Notes under the pieces: model-generated | Told to the model about the DNA's origin: nothing | Database searches by the model: none | What the model saw: only the letters and a program-made list of their open reading frames with translations | Origin: Verrucomicrobiota bacterium | GTDB lineage: Bacteria > Verrucomicrobiota > Verrucomicrobiia > Limisphaerales > JACRJZ01 | DNA length: 5,430 nucleotides | NCBI GenBank assembly: GCA_022711695.1 | Contig: JAKLEJ010000265.1 | Location: 1 to 5,430, forward strand | Reading direction: 5' to 3' | Position numbers and translations under genes: made by a program | Shown here: piece after piece, positions 1-5,308 of the stretch | Layout of the letters: each line of letters starts with the position of its first letter | How positions within the stretch are numbered: the first letter of the stretch is position 1

Positions 1-186
1 CCCCTCATCACGACCGGGGCCGGGGATCACTTCAACGCCGGGTTCTGCATGGGCCGGCTCCTGGGCCTCGCCAACGAGGAAAGTCTCCTCTGCGGCGTCT
101 CCACCAGCGGCTTCTACGTCCGCACCGCCAAGAGCCCGGCGCTCAGCGATCTTGCCGGTCTGATGCGAGACTGGCCGCAGTCGTGA
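1..186 (+). CDS. PfkB/ribokinase-family carbohydrate kinase, C-terminal fragment
   Basis: Frame 1 is open from the left edge to a TGA at 184-186, giving 61 residues. The segment TTGAGDHFNAGF (residues 4-15) is the C-terminal signature of the PfkB/ribokinase family. In that family the GAGD loop forms the anion hole, and its aspartate (Asp9 here) is the catalytic base that activates the sugar hydroxyl for phosphoryl transfer from ATP. The remaining residues, ending RDWPQS, fit the closing helices of the fold. Family members are about 300 residues long, so roughly the last fifth is present and the start lies outside the window. The substrate cannot be inferred because the substrate-binding half is missing. 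The gene is on the same strand as def, 123 bases upstream. The family call is secure; ribokinase, fructokinase, adenosine kinase or another sugar kinase cannot be told apart. Confidence 0.85.
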   Translation, partial: PLITTGAGDHFNAGFCMGRLLGLANEESLLCGVSTSGFYVRTAKSPALSDLAGLMRDWPQS

Positions 187-243
187 TTCGGCCCTTCCCG
201 CATCCTGCCGAGGCAGCCGCATTCTCGCGGATCCGATTTGGCC

Positions 244-257
244 GAGGCCTGCGCCTC
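244..257 (+). other. GC-rich hairpin between the kinase gene and def
   Basis: GAGGC (244-248) and GCCTC (253-257) form a perfect 5-bp stem around a CTGC loop. A second short dyad, CTGCC/GGCAG, lies at 205-216. No run of T follows either one, so an intrinsic terminator for the kinase gene is not supported; structure of this size arises often by chance in GC-rich DNA. The rest of 187-309 shows no promoter that I can defend. Confidence 0.2.
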
Positions 258-309
258 TGTCGGCGGAGCGCGCTTGCGCACAGCCGGCTTCGGGTGAAGA
301 TTCACTGAG

Positions 310-882
310 ATGATTCTGCCAATCGTCAAATACGGGCATCCGACCCTGCGGCAGCGGGGCGCTCCGATCGAGCGGGTCACTCCGGAGATTCAGCGCCTCG
401 TGCGCGACATGTTCGAGACCATGTACGACGCCCACGGCATCGGTCTGGCTGCCCAGCAGGTCGATCGCGCCCTCCAGATCATGGTTATCGATGTCCGGGG
501 GGTCACCGACCGGCCTTCCACGCTCCATTTGGGCGGCGCCCCTGCGGACGTGGACCGCCTGATGCCCCTGGCTCTGATCAATCCCGAGGTCAAGCCGGCG
601 GGCCCGGTGTGCGCCGGCTCGGAGGGCTGTCTGAGCTTCCCCGAGTTGTTCTCGGACGTCTCGCGCCCCGAATCGGCGGACGTCAGCGGCCTCGATGCGG
701 AGGGCAGGCGGATCGAATTCCGTTGCGGCGGCTTGCTTGCCCGGGTCATCCAACACGAGTTCGACCACCTTCAGGGCATCCTTTACATCGATCGGATGTC
801 CATCGGCGACAAGCAGAAGCTCAAGCCGGACTTGGATGCCCTGGCTGCCGAAACACGGCGTCGAATCGAGAAGGCCGCGTGA
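310..882 (+). CDS. def: peptide deformylase
   Basis: This 190-residue cytoplasmic metalloenzyme removes the N-formyl group from the initiator methionine of new proteins, the step before methionine aminopeptidase acts. All three family motifs are intact: GIGLAAQQ (43-50, with Gln50 as the catalytic glutamine), EGCLS (105-109, metal ligand Cys107) and HEFDH (149-153, ligands His149 and His153, catalytic Glu150). The start MILPIVKYGHPTLR is the normal family N-terminus, and a weak GGTGA at 293-297 lies 12 bases upstream. Between the strand ending VIDV (59-62) and LINPE (89-93) there is a loop about 17 residues longer than in the 169-residue E. coli enzyme, which accounts for most of the extra length. 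def is often next to fmt in other bacteria; here its neighbours are a sugar kinase and an exported protein, and fmt is not in the window. Product assignment is near certain. Confidence 0.97.
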   Translation: MILPIVKYGHPTLRQRGAPIERVTPEIQRLVRDMFETMYDAHGIGLAAQQVDRALQIMVIDVRGVTDRPSTLHLGGAPADVDRLMPLALINPEVKPAGPVCAGSEGCLSFPELFSDVSRPESADVSGLDAEGRRIEFRCGGLLARVIQHEFDHLQGILYIDRMSIGDKQKLKPDLDALAAETRRRIEKAA

Positions 883-890
883 CGGCGGCG

Positions 891-955
891 CGGGGCGCAG
901 GCGAGCGTCTCCCCCGGTCGGCGGGAGGGCGGATGGACGTCGGTGTTGCGCCCTG
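891..955 (+). other. nested inverted repeat downstream of def
   Basis: GGGCGCA (893-899) and TGCGCCC (947-953) are exact reverse complements. The pairing extends to ten positions (891-900 with 946-955) if two G-U pairs are allowed. Inside lies a second dyad, CTCCC (909-913) with GGGAG (923-927). The element starts nine bases after the def stop codon and could shape the 3' end of the def mRNA. No T-tract follows, so it is not a standard intrinsic terminator. The fold is by eye only. Confidence 0.35.
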
Positions 956-974
956 GCGAAACAAATAATTGCCG

Positions 975-1003
975 TTGGTGTTGGATGTCGCATAGGTTAT
1001 AGT
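975..1003 (+). promoter_or_regulatory. candidate sigma-70-type promoter, predicted leaderless
   Basis: TTGGTG (975-980, three of six to the -35 consensus) and TATAGT (998-1003, five of six to the -10 consensus) are separated by exactly 17 bases. They lie in an AT-richer patch that starts near 960 in otherwise GC-rich DNA. Only six bases separate the -10 box from the ATG at 1010, so transcription would begin at or within a base or two of the start codon. No Shine-Dalgarno sequence could fit in such a transcript. The box match is seen directly; activity and start site are inferred. Confidence 0.5.
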
Positions 1004-1009
1004 CGAATT

Positions 1010-1945
1010 ATGAAAGGCAGAGAACTGGCGAGCCTTCTGAGCCTGAGCGCGATCCTCGGCGCGGCCACGGGATTGCAGGCGGACACCAAGGATAATCCAT
1101 ACCAGGACATCGTGGCGCGGAACGCATTCGCGTTGAAGCCCCCGCCGCCTCCTCCGCCTCCGGGCTCGGAAACCCCGCCTCCCACCTCCGTGGATGTGCT
1201 CTTGACCGGCATTTCGACGTTGGGCGGCACAAAGAAGGTGCTGCTTCAGATTGTCGAGAAAGGGCCCAACAAAAAGCCGGAGTATCCGCCGCCCCTCTGC
1301 GAAAAGGACATCCAGGGCCGCATCGAGGTGGTTTCGATCGATGCCGACAAAGGCGCGGTGATGATCAAGATCGACGGAAACGAGAAGACTTTGACCTTCG
1401 AGAAGGACTCTCCCAAAGCGGCCAGCGCGGCTCCGCCGCCCGGACCCGGAGGCGCGCCGGGGCAATTTCGTCCGAATATGCCCATGAACCCAGCGGGGAC
1501 CATTCCCCTGCCTGGGGTGACCACCGCGGCAGGAGCCGCGGCGGCAGCCAACCCCAATGCCGGCACCGGCGCCTACGGCGTGGTCGTCGGAGGGGCGGCA
1601 TCGGGTGTGCCGGCCCCAGCCGCCGGTTCGCCGGCGCTGGGAGGCCTGAATGCGCTGAGCGCCGGACTGCCTGCGCGCCCGGTGCGCACAACGGTCGATG
1701 GCGCGGGCGGCGTCTATGTGGGAGGCGCCGGGACTGCGACCGCCCCGCGTGCTGGAGGCTCTGGCGTACCCGCTGCACAAACCCCGGCCCTGAGCCGTGA
1801 GCAGGCCATCTTGCACATCGAGGAACAGCGCCGCCTCATCAAGGAAGCCACGGACCTTGGCTTGGTTCCCAAGAACCGCTTTGCCCCGTTGCCGACCACA
1901 CCGCTGACTCCCCGGGCGCCAACGCCAGTTCCACAGCAGCAGTAG
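1010..1945 (+). CDS. exported proline/alanine/glycine-rich protein with a GspC/PilP-like small domain
   Basis: The 311-residue protein has these parts in order. An export signal (1-24) has a basic start, a hydrophobic stretch LASLLSLSAILGAATG and likely cleavage after LQA. A short mature N-terminus, NPYQDIVARNAFALK, runs straight into eight prolines (44-51). A beta-rich domain (about 62-133) begins VDVLLTGISTLGG and ends EKTLTFEKD. A low-complexity Pro/Ala/Gly linker covers about 136-260. A predicted helix, SREQAILHIEEQRRLIKEA (262-280), precedes a Pro/Thr-rich tail. The 'ARNAF, proline run, one small beta domain' layout resembles GspC of type II secretion and PilP of type IV pilus assembly, which act in the periplasm; similar stand-alone proteins are, as I recall, common in Verrucomicrobiota. 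There is no transmembrane anchor beyond the signal, and no gsp or pil gene is adjacent, so a secretion role is inference. The frame is open back to 695, but the signal peptide and the promoter at 975-1003 fix the start at 1010. Confidence 0.8.
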   Translation: MKGRELASLLSLSAILGAATGLQADTKDNPYQDIVARNAFALKPPPPPPPPGSETPPPTSVDVLLTGISTLGGTKKVLLQIVEKGPNKKPEYPPPLCEKDIQGRIEVVSIDADKGAVMIKIDGNEKTLTFEKDSPKAASAAPPPGPGGAPGQFRPNMPMNPAGTIPLPGVTTAAGAAAAANPNAGTGAYGVVVGGAASGVPAPAAGSPALGGLNALSAGLPARPVRTTVDGAGGVYVGGAGTATAPRAGGSGVPAAQTPALSREQAILHIEEQRRLIKEATDLGLVPKNRFAPLPTTPLTPRAPTPVPQQQ

Positions 1946-1982
1946 TCGCGAGATCATTTGCGCTCTTGGCCCCGGTTTTCTT

Positions 1983-2023
1983 CGGGAGAAGCCCAGGCGC
2001 GCGCTGCATTCGCGCATCTCCCG
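1983..2023 (+). other. nested stem-loop after the exported-protein gene
   Basis: CGGGAGA (1983-1989) and TCTCCCG (2017-2023) are a perfect 7-bp inverted repeat. Inside, GCGCG (1999-2003) pairs with CGCGC (2011-2015) around a seven-base loop. It lies 37 bases after the stop codon at 1945. No T-tract follows on either strand, so it may be a 3'-end structure or a transcript-stabilising hairpin rather than an intrinsic terminator. The rest of the 201-base gap (1946-2146) is C-rich and holds no gene that I can support. Confidence 0.35.
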
Positions 2024-2110
2024 CGCCCTCCGCCGGCTGCGCCTTCGGCAACCGCCGCCACCGCAGCAGTTCATCGACCTCACACGCGGATTCTCGGGAA
2101 AACATCTCGC

Positions 2111-2139
2111 TTCCGTTCTCCGCGGCCCTGCGGTAGCCT
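2111..2139 (+). promoter_or_regulatory. weak candidate promoter for the HTH gene
   Basis: TAGCCT (2134-2139) keeps the T, A and final T of a -10 box and lies seven bases before the ATG at 2147. A poor -35 (TTCCGT, 2111-2116) sits 17 bases upstream. I record it mainly because its distance from the start codon matches the better promoter at 975-1003. No Shine-Dalgarno sequence is visible before 2147. Confidence 0.2.
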
Positions 2140-2146
2140 TGAACCG

Positions 2147-2656
2147 ATGAACTCATACGAACTGTTGCGCGAGGCGTTTAAGACGACCAGCGCCAAGCAG
2201 GTCGCGTCCGACCTTGGGCTCTCGCTCTCGATGATCTACAAATGGTCCGAGCCCCCGGGGGAAGACACCGGCAGCGGGACGGCCAATCCGCTGGACCGGA
2301 TTGCGGCGCTCTACAAGTGCACCCAGGATCGGCGCCTCATCCAGTGGATTTGCCAGCAGGCTGGGGGGTTCTTCATCCTGAATCCCAAGATCAACAAGCC
2401 GCATCCCAGCTACCTGATTCCTGCCACCAACGAAATTGTGCAGGAATTTGCCGATCTGCTCGGAGTGGTGGCAACCGCTGCGGCCGACAACCATATCTCT
2501 CAGAAGGAAGCCGAGACCATACGCTCTCGCTGGGAGGAATTGAAATCTGTGACCGAGGAGTTTGTGGCCTGCTGTGAGCAGGGCAATTTCTCGGCTCTTC
2601 GGGCCAAACAACCCGCTCCGGATCCGGTTCAGCCTGCGCCGCCTCAGGCGCAATGA
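2147..2656 (+). CDS. helix-turn-helix DNA-binding protein, phage CII/Cro-like layout
   Basis: This 169-residue protein has no signal peptide and is probably cytoplasmic. The N-terminal third reads as a helix-turn-helix: helix YELLREAFKTT (4-14), then AKQVASDLGLSLSMIYKWSE (16-35) with the usual small residue and turn before the recognition helix. A 13-residue flexible loop rich in Gly, Pro and Asp/Glu follows. Next come LDRIAALYKCT (49-59) and a helix leading to QQAGGFFILNP (70-80). This order resembles XRE/Cro repressors and especially the phage CII (CP76) regulators. The second half (about 95-150) is predicted helical and charged, a possible oligomerisation domain, and the tail is Pro/Ala/Gln-rich. 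The frame is open back to 1958, but the upstream residues look non-coding, so the ATG at 2147 is preferred. The Sel1 gene starts 58 bases downstream, so co-transcription is plausible. Regulatory targets are unknown, and no other phage gene is nearby. Confidence 0.75.
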   Translation: MNSYELLREAFKTTSAKQVASDLGLSLSMIYKWSEPPGEDTGSGTANPLDRIAALYKCTQDRRLIQWICQQAGGFFILNPKINKPHPSYLIPATNEIVQEFADLLGVVATAAADNHISQKEAETIRSRWEELKSVTEEFVACCEQGNFSALRAKQPAPDPVQPAPPQAQ

Positions 2657-2662
2657 GGGCGG

Positions 2663-2692
2663 TTCCCGGCCGGAAAGGCGAATTTTTCGCCT
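2663..2692 (+). promoter_or_regulatory. two adjacent dyads between the HTH and Sel1 genes
   Basis: AGGCGAA (2676-2682) and TTCGCCT (2686-2692) form a perfect 7-bp inverted repeat around TTT. Just upstream is the 8-base palindrome CCGGCCGG (2666-2673). They fill most of the gap between the HTH stop codon (2656) and the Sel1 start (2715). They could be an operator for the HTH protein, an attenuating hairpin or a weak terminator; the bases after the hairpin (GTTCC) do not make a T-tract. Dyads seen, function inferred. Confidence 0.35.
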
Positions 2693-2714
2693 GTTCCAGC
2701 GTCACACAAGACAC

Positions 2715-4961
2715 ATGCGCGCAAGAGTGAGCTGCCAGGGATGGAAACGATGGGCCGCCGCGGTTCTGGCCGGGGCCGCGCTTTGGTCGTTGGCTGAGGC
2801 GGTTCGGGCCGCCCAACCGGCGACGCCTTCGGCCGCGGCTGTGGATTACCAATCGCTGCTGGAGACCCGCCGCGCGGCGGACGCCGGCGACGCCGGGGCG
2901 CAGTTCCGCCTGGGCCTGCATTTCGTGCGCGAACGCCAGTTTGCCGATGCCCTGAAGTATTTCAGGCTGGCGTCGGCCCAGAAGAACGCCGCCGCCCAAT
3001 TCAATGTGGGGCTGATCTACGCCCTCGGACTGGGCGTGCCGCAAGACCAGGCCGAGGCGGCCCGCTGGTTCCGTCAGGCGGCCGAGCTGGGGGACGCCAC
3101 CGCGCAACTGAACCTGGGCGTTCTCTACGCCGGCGGCAAAGGCGTGACCAACGACGCCGCCGAAGCGGTCAAGTGGTTCCGCAAAGCGGCCCTGCAAGGC
3201 AACATCGAGGCCCAGATGAACCTGGCCGTCAGTTGCCTGGCCGGTCGCGGCACGCCCGAGGACCTCCCGGAGGCCTACCTGTGGCTGGCGTCCGCGGCAG
3301 CCCAGGGGCACAAGCCCGCCGTCGAGGAACTCGACGAATTGACCCCGCGCATGACCCCGCCGCAGCTTTTCGAGGGTCAGAGGCGCAGCGCCGCCCGGGG
3401 CAACAAGGAAGACCAATACAACGTGGGGGCGGCTTGCCAGAAGGGCCAGGGGGTCAAGGCCGATCCCGCCGAGGCGGTCAAGTGGTTTCAACTGGCCGCC
3501 CAGCAGGGGCATCCCGAGGCCCAGATGAAGCTCGCCCAGGCCTATTCCTCGGGCGCCGGCACGGCCCAGAATCATGCGGAGGCCGTCAAGTGGTTTCGCA
3601 AAGCGGCCGAACAGGGACACATCCTGGCGCAATCGGCGCTGGGCTACCTCCATTATGTGGGGCTGGGAACTCCGCGCAACTACGACGAGGCGGCCAAGTG
3701 GCTGCGCAAGGCTGCCGAAAACGGAGTGCCTGCGGCCCAGGTCAACCTGGGGTTGCTCTATCAGAACGGCCAGGGCGTCGCCCGCGATTACGCGGCCGCT
3801 CAGCAGTGGTATCGCCGCGCGGCCGAGCGGGATTTCGCCGAGGCCTTCGTCAAGCTGGGCATCCTTTACGATCAGGGTTTGGGGATGACGCCCGATTACG
3901 TCGAGGCGATGAAGTGGTTCCGCAAAGCGGGAGACCTGGCCAGCGCCCTCTACAACATCGGCCTGCTTTACGCCCGAGGGCATGGCGTGCCCCGCGACGA
4001 CGCCCAGGCGCTGGGGTGGTTCCGCAAGGCGGCGGAGAAGAGCGATCCCGAGGCTCTCTTCCAAGTGGCCCTGTTTCTCGAACAGGGCAGGGGCACGGCC
4101 CGGGACCGCGCCGCCGCCCTGGAATACTATGCCAAGGCCGCCGAACGCGGTATTCTGGAGGCGCAGGTGATTCTGGCCATGGGCTATTTCAAAGGGGATG
4201 GGCTGAAGCAGGATTACGCGCAGGCCGCCCGCTGGTTCCGGCAGGCTGCCGACCAGGGCGACACGGTGTGCCAGTTCAACTATGCCGCGCTGTGCGAGCG
4301 CGGACAGGGTCTCGGGCAGAATCTGCCCGAGGCGGTGCGCTACTACCGGATGGCGGCGGAAAAGGACCACACCGAGGCGCAGAGGAACCTGGCGGTGCTC
4401 TATGCCAGCGGCCAGGGAACCGCGCCCAACCCGGCCGAGGCCTTCAAGTGGTTTCAGAAGGCGGCCGCCAAAGGCGACGCCGTGGCCCAGTACAACCTGG
4501 GCCTCGCCTATGACGAAGGGCGCGGCGTGGTCAGGAATCAACAGGAAGCCGCCAAATGGTATCAGCCGGCTGCCGAAAAAGGGATCGCCAGCGCCCAGCT
4601 CAACCTGGCTCTGCTGATCGAGTCGGGCCAGGGCGTCCCCCGCGACGCGGCGCTGGCGGCACGATGGTACCTCAAGGCTGCGGAGCAGGGCCTGGCCAAG
4701 GCGCAATACGGCATCGGCGTCTGCTACGCGCTGGGCGAGGGCGTGCAAAAGAACTACATCGAGGCTTACAAGTGGCTGCACCTTTCCGAGGCCCGGGGGA
4801 ATCCCAACGCCGCCGTGTTCAAGGGCACCATCGCCCCCCGAATGAAGCCGGAAGAGAAAGCCGAAGCGGAGAAACAGGCGGCCGCCCTGATGAAACCTGC
4901 CGGCGCCTCTTCGGCCGCCGAGCCCTCCAAGCCTTCAGCCGGAGCCGCCTCCAAGGGCTGA
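2715..4961 (+). CDS. exported Sel1-repeat (TPR-like) protein with two repeat blocks
   Basis: The 748-residue product begins with an export signal (MRARVSCQGWKRW, then AAAVLAGAALWSLAEA, likely cleavage after VRA at 32). A degenerate repeat lacking the GxG turn (about 60-91) follows. Full Sel1-like repeats run at 92-199 (three) and 231-696 (thirteen), with the 36-residue pattern xxAQxxLGxxYxxGxGVxxDxxEAxxWFRKAAxxGx. Sel1 repeats form stacked helix pairs that act as protein-binding scaffolds, and exported versions are often linked to envelope or signalling roles. No catalytic domain is visible. A cap-like segment follows repeat 3 (200-230) and another closes the array (697-728), before an Ala/Ser/Pro/Lys tail. 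Repeat 9 (375-408) is two residues short. The frame stays open upstream to 2562, inside the HTH gene, but only the 2715 ATG puts the signal peptide at the N-terminus; no clear Shine-Dalgarno sequence supports it. The specific partner is unknown. Confidence 0.92.
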   Translation: MRARVSCQGWKRWAAAVLAGAALWSLAEAVRAAQPATPSAAAVDYQSLLETRRAADAGDAGAQFRLGLHFVRERQFADALKYFRLASAQKNAAAQFNVGLIYALGLGVPQDQAEAARWFRQAAELGDATAQLNLGVLYAGGKGVTNDAAEAVKWFRKAALQGNIEAQMNLAVSCLAGRGTPEDLPEAYLWLASAAAQGHKPAVEELDELTPRMTPPQLFEGQRRSAARGNKEDQYNVGAACQKGQGVKADPAEAVKWFQLAAQQGHPEAQMKLAQAYSSGAGTAQNHAEAVKWFRKAAEQGHILAQSALGYLHYVGLGTPRNYDEAAKWLRKAAENGVPAAQVNLGLLYQNGQGVARDYAAAQQWYRRAAERDFAEAFVKLGILYDQGLGMTPDYVEAMKWFRKAGDLASALYNIGLLYARGHGVPRDDAQALGWFRKAAEKSDPEALFQVALFLEQGRGTARDRAAALEYYAKAAERGILEAQVILAMGYFKGDGLKQDYAQAARWFRQAADQGDTVCQFNYAALCERGQGLGQNLPEAVRYYRMAAEKDHTEAQRNLAVLYASGQGTAPNPAEAFKWFQKAAAKGDAVAQYNLGLAYDEGRGVVRNQQEAAKWYQPAAEKGIASAQLNLALLIESGQGVPRDAALAARWYLKAAEQGLAKAQYGIGVCYALGEGVQKNYIEAYKWLHLSEARGNPNAAVFKGTIAPRMKPEEKAEAEKQAAALMKPAGASSAAEPSKPSAGAASKG
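2988..4802 (+). repeat. sixteen tandem 108-bp Sel1 coding repeats in two blocks
   Basis: Block one (2988-3311) has three units and block two (3405-4802) has thirteen. Each unit is 36 codons except the ninth of the protein (3837-3938), which is 34. Protein conservation is strongest at AQ, LG, Y, GxG and the WFRKAA helix. Most units have diverged well at the DNA level, so the array is old, but the helix core stays close: 3168-3191 and 3585-3608 differ at one base of 24. Confidence 0.9.
3312..3404 (+). other. internal Sel1 cap-like segment
   Basis: Residues 200-230 interrupt the 36-residue rhythm after repeat 3. Together with the end of that repeat they align without gaps to the true C-terminal cap. 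EAYLWL (186-191) matches EAYKWL (683-688), and TPRMTPPQ (210-217) matches APRMKPEE (707-714) at the same distance. A closing 'YxWLxLA...PRM(T/K)P...' helix is typical of the ends of Sel1 domains, so the segment looks like the end of an ancestral three- or four-repeat protein kept inside the longer one. Confidence 0.7.
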
Positions 4962-5001
4962 GCCGACCCTTCCCGCCTCGGAGTCCCCTGGGCAGTGCGG
5001 G

Positions 5002-5274
5002 TCAGTTCTGGTCGCGTTTCGGCTGGCGGGGTTGCAGCCCCACCTCATGAGCCACTTCGTCGAACTCCTCGGAACTGACGGTGTCCAGGGTCTTGCCGCG
5101 CGCCGAGAGCTTCTCGTTGATCTTCACGACCTTTTCGGTCATGACTTCGTGAGTTTCCTGGGTGCCGCCCACCAGGGCAAAGTTGGGGCCGGCGGTCACA
5201 CGTTTGTGGCCGTCCGAGTCGAGCCCCAAGCCCAGCATCATGGCCCGGCGCTTCCGTTTTCCAGTGCTGCTCAC
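5002..5274 (-). CDS. small basic conserved-looking protein of unknown function
   Basis: The 90-residue frame runs on the minus strand from GTG (5274-5272) to TGA (5004-5002). The N-terminus is strongly basic (KRKRRA, 6-11), followed by MMLGLGLDSDGHKRVTAGPN (12-31), the patch FALVGGTQETHEVM (32-45) and an amphipathic Lys/Glu-rich second half. It has no signal peptide, membrane segment or metal-binding cluster. Coding is supported by codon choice: about four in five third positions are G or C, and the composition is balanced, unlike overlapping + strand frames. Methionines at 12 and 13 are alternative starts, but the basic leader suggests the GTG. I recall similar short proteins in Planctomycetota and Verrucomicrobiota but know of no assigned function. 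The basic start could suit nucleic-acid or ribosome binding; that is a guess. It converges on the Sel1 gene with 40 bases between the stop codons. Confidence 0.7.
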   Translation of the reverse strand: MSSTGKRKRRAMMLGLGLDSDGHKRVTAGPNFALVGGTQETHEVMTEKVVKINEKLSARGKTLDTVSSEEFDEVAHEVGLQPRQPKRDQN

Positions 5275-5280
5275 GCGTCC

Positions 5281-5308
5281 AAGCTACGGGGCGTCGAGTT
5301 CAAGTCAA
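5281..5308 (-). promoter_or_regulatory. candidate promoter for the small minus-strand gene
   Basis: On the minus strand TTGACT (5308-5303, five of six to the -35 consensus) and TAGCTT (5286-5281, three of six to the -10 consensus) are 16 bases apart. Six bases separate the -10 box from the GTG at 5274, so the transcript would be leaderless or nearly so. There is no convincing Shine-Dalgarno sequence, which fits. The weak -10 keeps confidence low. Confidence 0.35.

Noticed and set aside
695..1009. N-terminal extension of the exported protein back to 695
   Set aside because: It would overlap def by 188 bases and bury the signal peptide 105 residues inside the protein.
821..2083. Long minus-strand frame across the exported-protein gene (420 codons)
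   Set aside because: Arginine/glycine-rich composition typical of a GC-rich shadow frame; it runs through the def 3' end, the promoter and the intergenic hairpin with no domain visible.
1958..2146. Longer start for the HTH protein
   Set aside because: The 63 extra residues are Pro/Ala/Arg low-complexity translated from the intergenic stem-loop region and add no recognisable fold.
2562..2714. Upstream start for the Sel1 gene inside the HTH gene
   Set aside because: The extra 51 residues are arginine-rich, overlap coding sequence and would put the export signal internally.
2391..4781. Long open frame antisense to the Sel1 gene (796 codons)
   Set aside because: It mirrors the 36-codon periodicity of the Sel1 repeats, which keep the opposite frame free of stops in GC-rich DNA. 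The plus-strand frame has a signal peptide and the true Sel1 consensus.
2988..4802. Regular repeats as a CRISPR array or satellite
   Set aside because: The 108-base units are in frame, diverged and encode the Sel1 consensus; there are no short identical repeats with unique spacers.
4965..5003. GACCC/GGGTC dyad as a bidirectional terminator between the convergent genes
   Set aside because: Only 5 bp of stem with a 29-base loop and no T-tract; too weak to call.
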